Source: Pterobdella sp. o SKG-2022
Taxonomy: Eukaryota > Annelida > Clitellata > Hirudinida > Piscicolidae
Direction: 5' to 3'
Length of the DNA: 64,000 nt
Assembly (NCBI GenBank): GCA_964035795.1
Contig: OZ038323.1
Span: forward strand, 747,456-811,455
The notes below the pieces were generated by a model that worked only from the letters and a program-made list of their open reading frames with translations, had not been told where the DNA came from and made no database searches. Of the stretch, positions 63,611 to 64,000 are shown piece by piece (within the stretch, counting starts at the first letter, position 1; each line of letters opens with the position of its first letter). The position numbers were made by a program, and so were the translations under genes.

Positions 63611-64000
63611 TTTAAAAGATTTATTTGCAATCGAAACTTTTAATATGCTTGTTTATTGTTCAAGACGAAAGCAGCCATATTGTTTACTTCAAACGTCAGC
63701 GTTGGTGATTCAAAACGATCAAAATGAATTTGAAATGATTCAATGAGGTGCGAATAAACTAAATCTTACCCGAAAGTTTATCTTTCAAGATCATTTATTA
63801 AGCAAAATACACGATAAGTACCGAACGATTAGTCGTCCAACAGATGCTTGCATTATTGAATAATTGGACTTTAAATACTAATAAAATATAAAAGAGCAAA
63901 GGCAAAATGAAATTTCGATGTCGAACGTTGAAACGTTGAACATGCTCTTATAAACAATCATGCCTGATATATTCTAGACATAATATCCTTAAATCATCAA
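63611..64000. other. Window end, no feature recognised
   Basis: AT-rich flank upstream of the gene at 63106-63610; nothing further supported. Confidence 0.4.

Overview
The window is eukaryotic and almost certainly metazoan. It has multi-exon genes with GT-AG introns, AT-rich non-coding DNA, very long microsatellites, several LINE families, tRNA-derived SINEs, a Tc1/mariner-type transposase relic, and orthologues of animal genes (supervillin, OLA1, a two-pore K+ channel, a four-and-a-half LIM protein, anamorsin, FAM43). The exact phylum cannot be fixed from the sequence. The mix (a secreted DUF7042/7044-like protein, many LINEs and SINEs, GC below 40%) suggests a protostome, perhaps a lophotrochozoan such as an annelid or mollusc. 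That placement is inference.

Layout. 1-690: minisatellites. 2.6-4.7 kb: two degraded LINEs on the minus strand. 4.9-5.4 kb: two convergent small gene pieces. 6.9-23.6 kb (+): a supervillin gene with about 27 recognisable exons; two large introns are packed with LINEs. 23.7-28.9 kb (-): an intact 11-exon OLA1, tail to tail with supervillin, only 83 bp between the stop codons. 29.3-31.6 kb (-): a 7-exon K2P potassium channel with an unusual second selectivity filter. 32.1-40.8 kb: a transposon complex in which a zinc-finger LINE was interrupted first or later by a SINE (8-bp target duplication) and by an RNase H LINE with an inverted 5' end (13-bp target duplication). 40.8-48.5 kb (-): a secreted cysteine-rich protein of about 15 exons with a signal peptide and hydrophobic tail; one intron holds a LINE fragment between two (TG)n tracts, one of them 963 bp long. 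49.0-56.6 kb (-): a complete 8-exon FHL gene, with a transposase relic and a LINE flanked by (TAA)n in one intron. 58.2-59.2 kb (-): complete anamorsin/CIAPIN1. 59.7-62.6 kb (+): complete FAM43-like gene, divergent from anamorsin, with an intron that is essentially one (GTA)n tract. 63.1-63.6 kb (-): a two-exon gene that may be a ciliary protein.

The host genes do unrelated housekeeping, cytoskeletal and membrane jobs, and nothing suggests an operon. The most interesting system is the mobile DNA. One LINE family, with an apurinic-type endonuclease, reverse transcriptase, Asn-rich linker and two C-terminal C2H2 fingers, is repeatedly bounded by (TG)n tracts and forms head-to-tail arrays, as expected of a retrotransposon that targets (TG)n microsatellites. 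A second LINE in the FHL intron is bounded on both sides by (TAA)n. Two RNase H LINEs carry degenerate 2A-like motifs near the start of their first reading frame.
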